The translations under genes were made by a program, and so were the position numbers. This document shows, piece by piece, positions 23,435 to 36,332 of a stretch of 64,000 bases of DNA. Position 1 is the stretch's first letter. The number at the start of each line of letters is the position of its first letter. A model generated the notes under the pieces. The model saw nothing but the letters and a program-made list of their open reading frames with translations, was not told the origin of the DNA and did no database searches. Source of the stretch: Lycium barbarum (lineage: Eukaryota; Streptophyta; Magnoliopsida; Solanales; Solanaceae); the NCBI RefSeq assembly GCF_019175385.1, contig NC_083339.1, positions 83,130,120 through 83,194,119 of the forward strand. The letters are read 5' to 3'.

Positions 23435-25861
23435 TGTCACTACCCGGCTAGGGGGCCGCGACGAGCACCCGGTGCTACCCCACCCGAGCACCCCCTTATC
23501 GTACATAACATAACATCTAGGTGAACCATAAGTCAATTTGTGCTTTTCTTATCGTTAATCATATTGATCCCGTTAGACGACCATCATCATCTAACATATC
23601 ATAGGCATCTACGCCACATCATAAGTACAAGGCCGACGTGGCAAACAAAAGATATACCAAACACGGGCCGACATGGCCGAGCATCTCTACCCACATACAC
23701 ATGACTACGAGCCTCTAAGAGTATGACATATCGTATGAGCGGGACAGGACCCCACTATGCCCATAATTATATACACAAAAGAATAAGTACCCAAAAGCTA
23801 CGGCTCCGAAGGAAATGGAGCTCTGCTATGCAATCTCTGAATAAGCAGCTATGGATCAAGTCTGTCTCCCTGTGCACCTGTGGGCATGACGCAGCGTCCA
23901 CAAACAAAAGGACGTCAGTACGAAGAATGTACTGAGTATGTAAAGCATGATCAACATCAATATAGAAGCATAATAGATATCATATGAAAATAGCATAGGA
24001 GGGGAGACAGTAATATCATCATCATGTCGCTTACTTGCATACATCGTCGTTCGTATCCCATAATAATACTCGTACCATACTTGTGCTCATATTCGTATAC
24101 ATGTCCTTATTCGTATTTTTATACGTAGTCTTATCACATTCATAATCATATTATATACATAGTCATTTCATATACATAGCCTTTACATAGCATACCCGAC
24201 CTCATAGGATCGGTGTTTCATACATACTTGGCCAACCAAGGCTCAAGGTTACTCATACCTGGCCCTACTAAGTCTTCAGGGTTATCCGTACCATCTGCAG
24301 AAGTGTGCGCGCATTTCGTAATCGTATACATATTTTATACATAGTCATATACATATAGTCTTACCCGACATCATAATCTCGGGGTCTTAGCATAGCCCTT
24401 CATAGGCATACATATACATATATCATAGCTCGTAAGCATCTCTAATCTCATTTTACTTTCATCATCATTACTATCCTCATCATTATCGTTATATCTACAT
24501 TATAGACTTTCTCGTCATATGAGGAACATAGTATAATCATAGTAAATATCAAGGGTCGTGAGCTTATGAGCTCGGAATGCCAACCATGTGAAGACAACAT
24601 ACTCATATAGAGGAATTAGGAATTTGGCCAAGAACCATGCCTTACGAAAGAAGGGTTAGCCTTACATACCTTTCCGTCGAACTATTCTACACTTGCACGT
24701 TCCCTTCCAATGCTAGCGTTTATACCTTCATTAATATCATAACAATGGCCATTAGTCTTTCACATTATCCACCTTATCTAGATTCCTCAATTTGCCTCTA
24801 ATTTACCCACATTCATGGTCATAACACCCATCTTCGTCCATTCGTCTAAAGTGTTTTGTTCATGATCTTAATACCATTTATAACACATTCATATCACAAC
24901 ACAACAACATTCATAACTCAATTCAAACTATTTCTCAAAATGTCACTATTCATCATTCATGACCTAGTTCACCACATTTTCTACAATCCATGTATTTTTA
25001 TTCTCCAATACCTTAAACATCTTGTAAAAATCATGAATCTTACCTTAGAAGTTGTAGGAACAAGCTTTGGTTGATAATGCCATTCTTTGAGCAAAACCCT
25101 AGTTTTTCTCCATTTGGATTTCTTGACTTGGATGATCCTTGATGATTCCCTTATCCTTGATTCACTTGTCTTAATGTTATTGATGGCTTATAATCCTTGA
25201 AAACTCATATAATAAATGTAGAGAGAAGTTTTTGAGAGAAGTGGTGTAATGTTGTAATGAAATAATATAAGTCTTGATCCTCATATTTAATGAATTGGAA
25301 AATCTGTGCTGGGTGAACAGTGGTCGTCCAAGGTGGTTTACGGACCGTATTCCACTATACGGCTCGTCCTCCATGGGCGTATTTAGCCATTTCATGAACC
25401 AGAAGCTGGGCTGCCTTCATGGTGGTTTACGACCATGGTTTACGGGCCGTAAATCACTTTACGGTCCGTCCACCAGGTCGTATTTAACCATTTCCTCGGC
25501 TGGCAGAAAGTTGAAGTTTGGCATGCCAGTTTACGACCTGGCAGTTTACAGACCGTATACCAGTTTACGGTCCGTATTTGCACTTTACGACCACTGGCAG
25601 AAGGCTGAAGCTTTTGCATGGCAGTTTACGACTGCCAGTTTTACAGACCGTATTGCACTTTACGGTCCGTATTTTGCAATATACGACCACTGGGCAGTTT
25701 TGCCAACTTACAGTTTTTTTCCTCATTTCTCGACTTTTCATTCTAATCATCCACATCCCTTTTCATACATTTACCATGAAACATTATACACTCGCACTCC
25801 TCGCACACATCATTAGTTCATTTACTTGCGTACCAACAGGAAATTTTTCCGAGGTGTAACA
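23435..25861 (-). repeat. Element F 3' LTR
   Basis: It runs from TGTCACTACCCGG to gaggtgtaaca. Palindromes of TTTACGGTCCGT type cluster at 25333-25690, which is U3 on the minus strand. A TATA-like site lies at about 25260-25275, and donor-like motifs lie at 25040-25046 and 24661-24672. Confidence 0.95.
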
Positions 25862-26066
25862 TTCTACCCCCCTTAGGAACATTCGTCCTCGAATGTTAAA
25901 GGCTTGGGGAATTGTATAAAAATTTCGCCAGAGTTCCCTCTGTAATGTGGCACAACCACCCTGTCACAACAACCCACAATAACAATGCCTCACAGGCAAT
26001 AATACAACAGCACTAGAAATTTGGCCACACACGACCTGAATGTATAAAAGGGAAAACATGCATACC
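25862..26066 (-). other. Element F polypurine tract, hairpin and 3' untranslated part
   Basis: The tract lies at 25862-25872 on + as pyrimidines. The hairpin AACATTCG-TCCT-CGAATGTT lies at 25878-25897, a perfect 8-bp stem. Confidence 0.75.
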
Positions 26067-29000
26067 TTATGATTTTGACGTCTCATCTTGGACTTCTTCC
26101 AAGGGCTGAAATAAATGTGGGTATTTGGATCGCATATTCTCTTCCGCTTCCCATGTCATTTCCCCTCGTTTGGTATTTCTCCACAGAACTTTAATTGAGG
26201 CCACATCTTTGTTTCTAAGACTCCGTACTTGCCTATCTAATATGGCAATGGGTATTTCATCATAAGTTAACTTTTCTGTCACTTGAATATCATTCACTGG
26301 GACGATCCTCGTAGGATCTCCAACACACTTCCGAAGCATCGAGACATGAAATACTGGATGGACTGACTCCAAATCTGGAGGTAGATCTAGCTCATAGGCC
26401 ACTTTTCCTATTTTGCGCACAATTTCGTATGGCCCAATATACCGGGGACTGAGCTTCCCCTTTTTGCCAAATCTCATCACGCCCTTCATCGGCGACACTT
26501 TCAAGAATTCCCAATCGTTCACTTCGAACTCTAAGTCTCTTCGACGATTATCCGCATAGGACTTCTGACGACTTTGAGCCGCTAGCAGCCGATCTTGTAT
26601 GAGCTTAACTTTCTCTATTGCTTGCTGGACCAAGTCTGGCCCTATCAACTTAGCTTCTCTGGTTTCAAACCACCCAATTGGGGATCAACACTTTCGCCCA
26701 TATAGGGCCTCATACGGTGCCATTTGAATGCTAGAATGATAACTGTTATTGTAAGCAAACTCAATGAGTGGAAAATGGTCATCCCAATTTCCTCCAAAAT
26801 CTATCATACATGCCCGTAACATATCTTCAAGAGTGTGAATAGTACATTCAGCTTGCCCATCTGTCTGGGGGTGAAATGTCGTGCTTAGGCGCACTTGGGT
26901 CCCTAAACCTTCTTGGAAAGACCCCCAAAACTTGGTTGTAAACTGAGTTCCTCTATCGGAGATAATAGATACCGGAACGCCATGGAGTCTCACTATCTCT
27001 TTGAGATAAAGCTTTGCATAATCTTCTGCCACATAGGTCGTCCTGACCGGTAAGAAATGAGCTGACTTTGTGAGTCTATCCACAATCACCCATATGGAAT
27101 CATACTTACGTCGAGAACGGGGTAACCCTGTAATGAAATCCATATTAATCACTTCCCACTTCCAAGTTGGGATTTCTATAGCTTGCAATAAGCCACCCGA
27201 CTTTTGGTGTTCTATCTTCACTTGTTGGCAATTAGGACACTGAGCTACGAATTCCGCTACGTCTTTCTTCATCCCATTCCACCAATATATAGTCTTAAAA
27301 TCATGATACATTTTCGTCGCTCCGAGGTGAACGGAGTAACGGGAACAATGAGCTTCTCTCAAAATCTGATGGCGTAGACCTGCCACATCGGGAACACATA
27401 ACCTGCCTCGACATCGGAGAACTCCGTCTTCCGAAATGTCAAATGATGACTCCTCCTTCTGAGGGAGTGTATCTCTGTACTGCATTAGCATGGGATCCTT
27501 ATATTGTCTCTCTTTTACTTCCGCTACTAACGATGAAACTGCTGAATTCTGAATAGTAGCTCCGCTGCTACCTGAGTCCACCACTCGGACTCCTAGGCTA
27601 GCTAACTGCTGAAGATCACGGGCCATCTCTTTCTTTTCTGGTCGTACATCACTTAGACTTCCCATCGACCTACGGCTAAGAGCATCAGCCACAACATTTG
27701 CCTTTCCGGGGTGGTACAGGATTTCAATATCATAGTCTTTTAGCAACTCTAGCCATCGTCGTTGCCGCAAATTCAACTCTTTCTGCTTGAAGATGTACTG
27801 GAGACTCTTATGATCTGTATAAATATCCACGTGGACACCAAATAAGTAATGTCTCCATATCTTTAAAGCATGGACCACCGCGGCCAATTCTAAGTCATGG
27901 GTAGGATAATCCTGCTCATGTTTCCGTAATTGTCTAGAAGCATACGCAATCACCTTACCATTTTGCATCAATACACAGCCCCGCCCGACGCCTGAAGCAT
28001 CACAATAAATAACATATCCTTCCAATCCCTCTGGAAGTGTCAAGACTGGAGCTGAAGTCAGTCGGTCTTTCAACTCTTGGAAACTACCCTCACAAGCATC
28101 TGTCCATTGAAACTTAGCTGACTTCTGAGTCAACTTGGTGAGCGGTGCAGAAATAGAAGAGAAATCCTCAACAAATCTTCGGTAATAACCTGCTAAGCCC
28201 AAAAAGCCACGAACCTCCGTAGGGGTCGTGGGCCTTGGCCAAGTCTTCACTGCCTCAATCTTTTGGCTATCCACTCGAATACCGTCAGCTGCAACAATGT
28301 GGCCCAAAAATGCCACTGAGTTCAACCAAAACTCGCATTTGGAAAACTTCGCGAATAACTCTCGGGTTCGAAGAACTCCAAGGACAATACGCAAGTGATC
28401 CGCATGTTCTGCCTTGGATCTAGAATACACTAGGATATCATCGATGAATACAATCACGAATAGATCCAGAAAAGGCCTGAATACATTGTTCATTAAGTCC
28501 ATAAACACTGCCGGTGCATTAGTTAGCCCAAACGATATTACTCGGAACTCGAAATGGCCATATCTTGTTCTAAAAGCTGTCTTAGGGATATCTTTCTCCC
28601 TAACTCTTACTTGGTGATACCCGGACCTCAAATCAATCTTTGAAAACCATTTGGCACCTTGCAATTGATCAACTAAATCATCAATCCTAGGGAGGGGATA
28701 CTTGTTCTTAATTGTCACTTTATTCAATTGCCGATAATCAATGCACATTCTCAAGGAGCCATCCTTCTTCCGGACGAACAATACGGGTGCTCCCCACGGG
28801 GATGGACTAGGCCTAATGAAGCCTTTTTCAAGCAAGTCTTTTAATTGCTCCTTCAACTCTTTCAACTCTGCGGGTGCCATCCTATAGGGAGGAATAGATA
28901 TGGGTTTAGTGTCTGGCAACACGTCAATAGCAAAATCAATCTCCCGCTCGGGAGGAAGGCGTGGAAGCTCTTCTGGGAACACATCCGGAAATTCATTCAC

Positions 29001-29447
29001 TGCCGGAACTGACTGAAGAGTCGGCGACTCAGCTTCTACATCTTGAACTCGCAGTAGGTGATAAATGCACCCTTTCGTGATCATCTTCCTTGCCTTTTGA
29101 TAGGAAATAAACCTACCTTTTGATGACGCCGTATTTCCTTTCCATTCTAAGACTGGTTCTCCCGGAAACTGGAAGCGAACCATTTTCATTCTACAATCAA
29201 CATTGGAGTAGCAAGAAGCCAACCAATCCATGCCCATAATGACATCAAAATCTACCATCTTTAGTTCATGCAAGTCAGATATAGTACGGTGGTCACATAT
29301 CACGACTACACAATCTCTATACACTCGGCTAGCTATCACCGATTCGCCAACGGGCGTAGACACCTCAAAAGGTTTGATCGACTCCGGCTCGACTATAAAC
29401 CGACCCGCAATATATGGAGTAACATAAGACAATGTGGAGCCCGGGTC
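26067..29447 (-). pseudogene. pol: Element F pol: protease, RT, RNase H, integrase, chromodomain (one TGA)
   Basis: A single frame covers nearly the whole pol. Protease: [12 protein letters not shown] with the Asp codon at 29445-29447. [30 protein letters not shown], catalytic FIDD at 28437-28448. RNase H has the four acidic residues in YCDASG, DLELAA, YTDHKS and VADALS. Integrase zinc finger: H-X6-H-X29-C-X2-C. The core Asp is in NMDFITGLP, the second in ISDRGTQF, and the Glu in DGQAEC, with 35 residues between the last two (DD35E). The only stop is a TGA just after YGRKC at about 26685, where C and B keep Arg or Lys. Beyond it come the GPY/F module and a chromodomain (about 26070-26243, TWEAEENMRSKYPHLF). 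The best-preserved pol in the window. Confidence 0.9.
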
Positions 29448-30868
29448 AATCAAAGCATATACATCATGAGAGAATACCGATAATATACCTGTGACTACGT
29501 CAGGAGAAGACTCAAGATCTTGGCGTCCAGCCAAAGCATAAATACGGTGCTGAGAGCCGCTAGTACTGGGAGCTCTCCCTCTACCTCTACCATGGCCAGC
29601 TGGCGCATGTGAACCTAGCCCTGTAGGGCGTACAGATGCCGATGATCCGGATGCCGACCCTGATGGCTGGGTCCTACCTCTACCATATACTGAGGGGGAA
29701 TCACGCATAATATGGCCTGGCCGACCACATGAATAGTAAGCGTCTGAACCTGATCGGCACTGACCCCAATGCAACTTTCCACACTGAGAACATCGTGGTA
29801 CGGGTGGCCTTGGCTGGCCTGAATCACCTCTAATCTGAGACCCCGAATAACCCTGACTCGGCTCGGAACGAGTAGATCTGTCAAATCTCTGCCCCGTGAA
29901 CTGTGGAGGTGTACTAGTCATAGAATAGCCTGAATGGCTGGGAAACTGCTGTCTGTGTCCGCCCCAGGACTCGCTCCTCGAACCCGAAGGTCTGGCCCTC
30001 TTGTTATGGCCCCTATCTTGCTCACACTCACTTCTCCGCTACTGTAGACTTTCCTCTAAGTTCTGAGCATGTGCCTGCATGCGTGCAATATCCATACCGT
30101 CCTGAAGGGATGCAGTCAAGCATTTATCCATCAGATGTGGCCCTAGGCCTTTCACAAATCGGTGCACCCGATTGCCCATATCTGCTACCATGGCCGAAGT
30201 ATTCCTAGCCAAGGAATTGAAGCGGAGAGTATACTCTGTAGCACTCATGCTACCTTGCAACACAAATTCAAGAATTTATCGGCCCTAGCTCGCCGAACTT
30301 CCAGAGGCATATAATGACGGAGAAAAGCATCAACAAACTCTTGCCATACCGGTGGAGGTGCATTGGCTCCCCGTGAAGCCATCCAAACCGTATACCACTA
30401 GATTGAGACATCCCTCAATCTATATGACGCTAGCTCCACCGATTCGGTGTCTGAAGCTTGTATCAACCGGAGCGTCCTTAGCATACCATCAATAAAGTCC
30501 TGGGGATCCTCCTCCAGTTTCGACCCAAAGAATTACGGGGGTTTCAAAGCAATGAAGTCACGGGCCCTTGCATTAACAGCCCTGTCACCTTGCCCTGCGC
30601 TTGGCCTCTGAGTCTGGGCCGCAACAAACTGAGTCAACAAATTAATGGCCTCTCTCACGTCTTGGCCCGAAGAATTCGGTGGAGGAGCTGGAGCTGGGGC
30701 TGAGGCTCCTACGTGCTCCTCGGTAATAGGAACTGTCTGGGAGGACTGAGATTGAGCCGCACTCTGGGACTCATCTTCTTCTACTACCGGTGGCGGTGCT
30801 CTTTCAGCCCGCTTTTCTGCCACCGTCTTGCCCTTTTGGGCTGCTGTAGCCTTTTTCTTTTTAGGCAT
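29448..30868 (-). pseudogene. gag: Element F gag (stops, one frameshift, zinc knuckle altered)
   Basis: It starts at the ATG at 30866-30868 (MPKKKKATAAQKGK), with a Pro/Ala-rich N-terminus. A TAA stops the frame at about 30533 where homologues read PPEFFG. A TAG follows near 30400. A one-base change near 30262 shifts the frame, and a TAG lies at about 30039. The zinc knuckle at about 29697-29738 reads [14 protein letters not shown], so the first and last of the three Cys (CX2CX4HX4C) are Tyr and Ser. RNA binding by this gag would be impaired. The upstream cluster [12 protein letters not shown] is kept. Confidence 0.85.
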
Positions 30869-31078
30869 CTCAGAAATACACAACACACGATTTATGAACA
30901 AGAATTTCTTACATCATAGCTCTATCCCACGATTCTTATGAAGAAAGAAGGTCATATATCCCTAAAATGTCCGCAGCTTTTCGTTTATAAGTTTGGCGCG
31001 CAACATACCCATAACCAAGACTCTACTAGACACGGCTCGTAGACACATCCTAGGACTGAACTGCTCTGATATCACTTT
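30869..31078 (-). other. Element F 5' leader with primer site
   Basis: The minus strand of 31063-31074 reads TGATATCAGAGC, two changes from the tRNA-Met primer site, 4 bp from the LTR. The leader shares blocks with those of A, B, E and I. Confidence 0.7.
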
Positions 31079-33503
31079 TGTCACAACCCGGTTAGGGGGC
31101 CGCGACGAGCACCCGGTGCTACCCCACCCGAGCACCCCCATATCGTACATAACATAACATCTAGGTGAACCATAAGTCAATTCATGCTTTTCTTATCGTT
31201 AATCATATTGATCCCATTAGATGACCATCATCAACTAAAATATCATAGGCATCTACGCCACATCATAAGTACAAGGCCGACGTGGCTAACAAAAGATATA
31301 CAAAACATGGGCCGACATGGCCGAGCATCTCTACCCACATACACATGACTACGAGCCTCTAAGAGTATGACATATCGTATGAGCGGGACAGGACCCCGCT
31401 ATGCCCATAATTATATACACAAAAGAATAAGTACCCAAAACTACGGCTCCGAAAGAAATGGAACTCTGCTATGCAATCTCTGAATAAGCAGCTATGGATC
31501 AAGTCTGTCTCCCTGTGCACCTGCGGGCATGACGCAACGTCCACAAACAAAAGGACGTCAGTACGAAGAATGTACTGAGTATGTAAAGCATGATCAACAT
31601 CAATATAGAAGCATAATAGATATCATATGAAAATAGCATAGGAGGGGAGACAGTAATACCATCATCATGTCGCTTACTTGCATACATCTTCGATCGTATC
31701 CCATAATAATACTCGTACCATACTTGTGCTCATATTCATATACATGTCCTTATTCGTATTTTTATACATAGTCTTATCACATTCATATTCATATTATATA
31801 CATAGTCATTTCATATACATAGCCTTTACATAGCATACCCGACCTCATAGGATCGGTGTTTCATACATACTTGGCCAACCAAGGCTCAAGGTTACTCATA
31901 CCTGGCCCTACCAAGGCTTCAGGGTTATCCGTACCATCTGCAGAGGTGTGCGCGCGTTTCGTAATCGTATACATATTTATACATAGTCATATACATATAG
32001 TCTTACCAGGCATTATAAGCTCGGGGTCTTAGCATAGCCCTTCATAGGCATACATATACATATATCATAGCTCGTAAGCATCTCTAATCTCATTTTACTC
32101 TCATCATCATTACTATCCTCATCGTTATCGTTACATCTACATTATAGACTTACTCGTCATACGAGGAACATAGTATAATCATAGTACATATCAAGGGTCG
32201 TGAGCTTATGAGCTCGGAATGCCAACCATGTGAAGACAACATACTCATATAGAGGAATTAGGAATTTGGCCAAGAACCATGCCTTACGAAAGAAGGGTTA
32301 GCCTTACATACCTTTCCGTCGAACTATTCTACACTTGCACGTTCCCTTCCAATGCTAGCGTTTATACCTTCATTAATATCATAACAATGGCCATTAGTCT
32401 TTCACATTATCCACCTTATCTAGATTCCTCAATTTGCCTCTAATTTACCCACATTCATGGTCATAACACCCATCTTCGTCCATTCGTCTAAAGTGTTTTG
32501 TTCATGATCTTAATACCATTTATAACACATTCATATCACAACACAACAACATTCATAACTCAATTCAAACTATTTCTCAAAATGTCACTATTCATCATTC
32601 ATGACCTAGTTCACCACATTTTCTACAATCCATGTATTTTTATTCTCCAATACCTTAAACATCTTGTAAAAATCATGAATCTTACCTTAGAAGTTGTAGG
32701 AACAAGCTTTGGTTGATAATGCCATTCTTTGAGCAAAACCCTAGTTTTTCTCCATTTGGATTTCTTGACTTGGATGATCCTTGATGATTCCCTTATCCTT
32801 GATTCACTTGTCTTAATGTTATTGATGGCTTATAATCCTTGAAAACTCGTATAATAAATGTAGAGAGAAGTTTTTGAGAGAAGTGGTGTATTGTTGTAAT
32901 GAAATAATATAAGTCTTGATCCTCATATTTAATGAATTGGAAAATCTGTGCTGGGTGAACAGTGGTCGTCCAAGGTGGTTTACGGACCATATTCCACTAT
33001 ACGGCTCGTCCTCCATGGGCGTATTTAGCCATTTCAAGAACCAGAAGCTGGGCTGCCTTCATGGTGGTTTACGACCATGGTTTACGGGCCGTAAATCACT
33101 TTACGGTCCGTACACCAGGTCGTATTTAACCATTTCCTCGGCTGGCAGAAAGTTGAAGTTTGGCATGCCAGTTTACGACCTGGCAGTTTACGGACCGTAT
33201 ACCAGTTTACGGTCCGTATTTGTACTTTACGACCACTGGCAGAAGGCTGAAGCTTTTGCATGGCAGTTTACGACTGCCAGTTTTACGGACCTTATTGCAC
33301 TTTACGGTCTGTATTTTGCAATATACGACCACTGGGCAGTTTTGCCAACTTACAATTTTTTTCCTCATTTCTCGACTTTTCATTCTAATCATCCACATCC
33401 CTTTTCATACATTTCCAATGAAACATTATACACTCGCACTCCTCGCACACATCATTAGTTCATTTACTTGGGTACCAACGGGAAATTTTTTCGAGGTGTA
33501 ACA
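31079..33503 (-). repeat. Element F 5' LTR
   Basis: It has the same structure as 23435-25861. The palindromes at 32975-33335 and the TATA region are repeated. It starts TGTCACAACCCGG, ends gaggtgtaaca, and the target duplication gtaac follows. Confidence 0.95.
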
Positions 33504-33508
33504 GTAAC

Positions 33509-36332
33509 GGTAAGCACGAGCAGAATAATAAGCAACCGCATACATGCAAATCATCTTTGGAGACTCAATAGATAAGTAACTAATTAGCTTTCAAGTGTCA
33601 GGATAATAATCCTATTCAGTTCTTTCTAAATCTTATTACAAACCATAGCAAGGAACGTTTCAGGATTCCTATACATGTATCAATCTAACATGATATGGCT
33701 TTTGAAAGTCAAATATGACTCTAATTATGCAATTCTTTAAGAGTAGGAATTTCCATACATCATTTGTTAGCCAATCATATAGTAGGCTCGTGACAATAAC
33801 ATTAAGGAATGAATAGAATCACAAGTCATGCTTGGAACTAGAGAGTAGAGTTTACCCCAAGGCTCATATCATTTCTTACTTACGTCTAGGACATGCCAAA
33901 AGAAGGAAGGATTAGGCTTTACATACCTTTAGCGTTTAGTCGTATTATAACTCGTACTCGCTGCCCAATAGTACCTTATCCTATATCAAGATATCAAGAG
34001 TTACGATTAGTCCACGAGGGAATTCAATACGTGTATTTTAACGATAATAATCCCTTTCTAACATTTTGACGACATTTTCCTTATAGCCAAACAACCTACA
34101 TACAACCAGTCCAACATCAATAATGATACGTTCAATACCAACCCGGACAGCCCACATAACATTCCAAACTGCCCACATTCACAATATTCAATAACGATTC
34201 ACATACGGCTACTACATTCTCAAGTGACTCCTAGTAGTCCGTAGCCTTAACGTTTTCATGTAACAACTTTACAACAGCCCAAACAACATAAATACAGCAT
34301 ATATTCTTCATTATCATCAATCTCCCAAGCTCAATAAGAACAACAACGACACACCCAAAACAGTCCCTAACCGATGAACATGGAAGTGCCCGAAATTCTT
34401 GCAAATGTTTACGAACATACAAATCAAACCACATACGATTCTTACACATTATTTCTTATCTTCTTTTCATATAATTTCAGTGAAATACGACCAGCAGTCA
34501 CACGACATTTACATCTTTAATTCGTACGCAAATAAGCTACATTGTCATCACTATAATCTTTACAACAACCCACAATCAATTTTAGTTCCAACTCTAACCA
34601 TTAAATACCTTCATTTCCATCATGAAACTCATGACAACAACCATCAAAATACCAAGTAAAATCAGTTCACTATCTTCCACACAAAACAATCCACTACACG
34701 GCCACAATTCCACAAATAACAAGTTCAGATCAACACAACTTCACCTTTAACCTTCCAATTCTTTTCATTCTTTTTACCATGCAATCTATGATAGCAACAA
34801 CCATAATTATTAAATAAAATCAGTTCATTATTCCACACCAAACAGTCCCCCTACGGGTTCCACAATTTCTCAAAATCAACACACAATTTCACACATGTAA
34901 TTCACATCTACACATGTACAACATACCCAAATCACCCCCAAAACAGCCCCTACGGCTATAACAATATTTCAACACCAACGTTCATAATTTCATACATGCA
35001 ATGTACATTTACATATTCACAACACATCCTAATTCGTCCTAAAACAGTCCCTACGGCTCAACAACATTCCAACACCAACATTCAAAATCTCATGCATGCA
35101 ATTCATGTCCACCAAGTTACAACCATACTTCATCATCAACACCTATAATTCCATGGCTACTATCACGCTCAAACATCAACACACCTAATTGCATGGATTC
35201 AATTTACATTTGCACATTTACAACACGTCCAAATCCTTAATAAAAACGTGTAAAAAGATGATCAATTCTTACCTTAACAATCTAACTTCTCAACTTGGCT
35301 AGAATTTGATGACTTGAACTAATACTTGTTCTTGTTGCTCCAATGGCTACTCCACGTTGCTATGCACCTCCCTAAGGGTTGAAACACCTTGGAAAATATT
35401 TTTTAGTGAATCAAAATGGAGAGTTCAAATCTGGCCGTGAGCTTATAAGAGCTTGCATGACATATTTATGGTTTCTCCTTCACTTGAAACTTAATAGTGA
35501 ATGTGTAGAACATTTTAGGGACTTATTGGTAAGAGAAAAATAGAAGGCTGGCCGTGGTATGGTGGTGGAACAGCCATGGCTGGCCGTGGCTCTCTCTCTA
35601 TCTTCCAAGTTTCTATGTTTGTGAAATGGAGCTTCTCTCTCCTATTCCACTTTGTGTAGTTGGGAAATGAGCTGTGGCTGAACTTTTGGTCAACAAGGAG
35701 ACCATTTTGCTGCCCAATATAGTCTTACACGTTCCCCTAACTAAGCATGGGCAAAAAATCTGATTTTGTCATGTGTTTGTGGGGCCCACACGGCCACTAG
35801 TGAAAATTTGTGAACATTGAAGTCTTAATCCCCACTCAGCCCAACTTCCATTGTCTATATCTCCTCATCCCGATATCATTTTGTCGATCGGTTTCTTGCG
35901 TTGCAAACTAGACTCGATGAACTTCATTTTAGGCTTTTGAAACACCTTAAAACTCCTCATATACTAGGAGATATGCCTCCCACAATATAGGCTAAAACCG
36001 GGTCCGAGATTTTACTGAAGTTGTTCCGATTCATTTCGTTTAACTTCTAATCCTCTTCCAACCTCATGTAACCTCTTATACATACATATACACACTCATA
36101 TACATCAATAACAATCCATATATGCGTCTCGAAGGGTCCGGAGAATCACAATAACCTTAAACATAACTAGAGAACTCACAAATCTTCGACGAAACTCCAA
36201 TCGCAAAAGTATATTCCTATCTTTTGTCCATCTTCTAAATCATTACTAATAATCTCAAATACTTTAAAAGGTCACTCACATTACCTCATATACATACTCA
36301 TAACGCGATTTCAAATCCTTTAGGTTACCATG
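33509..36332 (-). repeat. Element E 3' LTR, piece 2
   Basis: It is nearly identical to 46725-49512. A 32-bp segment between two copies of ggctggccgtgg (35546-35590) is present here and missing in the 5' LTR. A TATA-like TTATAAG lies near 35441-35450 and a donor-like motif near 35270. It is interrupted by G after ccatg. Confidence 0.9.

Larger units (their letters stand above)
23435..33503 (-). mobile_element. Element F: near-complete Tekay-like chromovirus
   Basis: A complete insertion of 10069 bp with LTRs at 23435-25861 (2427 bp) and 31079-33503 (2425 bp). It is flanked by the target duplication gtaac (23430-23434 and 33504-33508); removing it restores the E LTR sequence seen at 46720-46730. 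It carries all domains from gag to chromodomain, with a few nonsense codons and one gag frameshift. The LTRs look about as similar as those of B, so this is a recent insertion. Confidence 0.95.

Noticed and set aside
25274..25816. A 180-codon frame present in both F LTRs (also 32916-33458)
   Set aside because: Its conservation follows from LTR identity. It is built from the palindrome array and runs antisense to the element.
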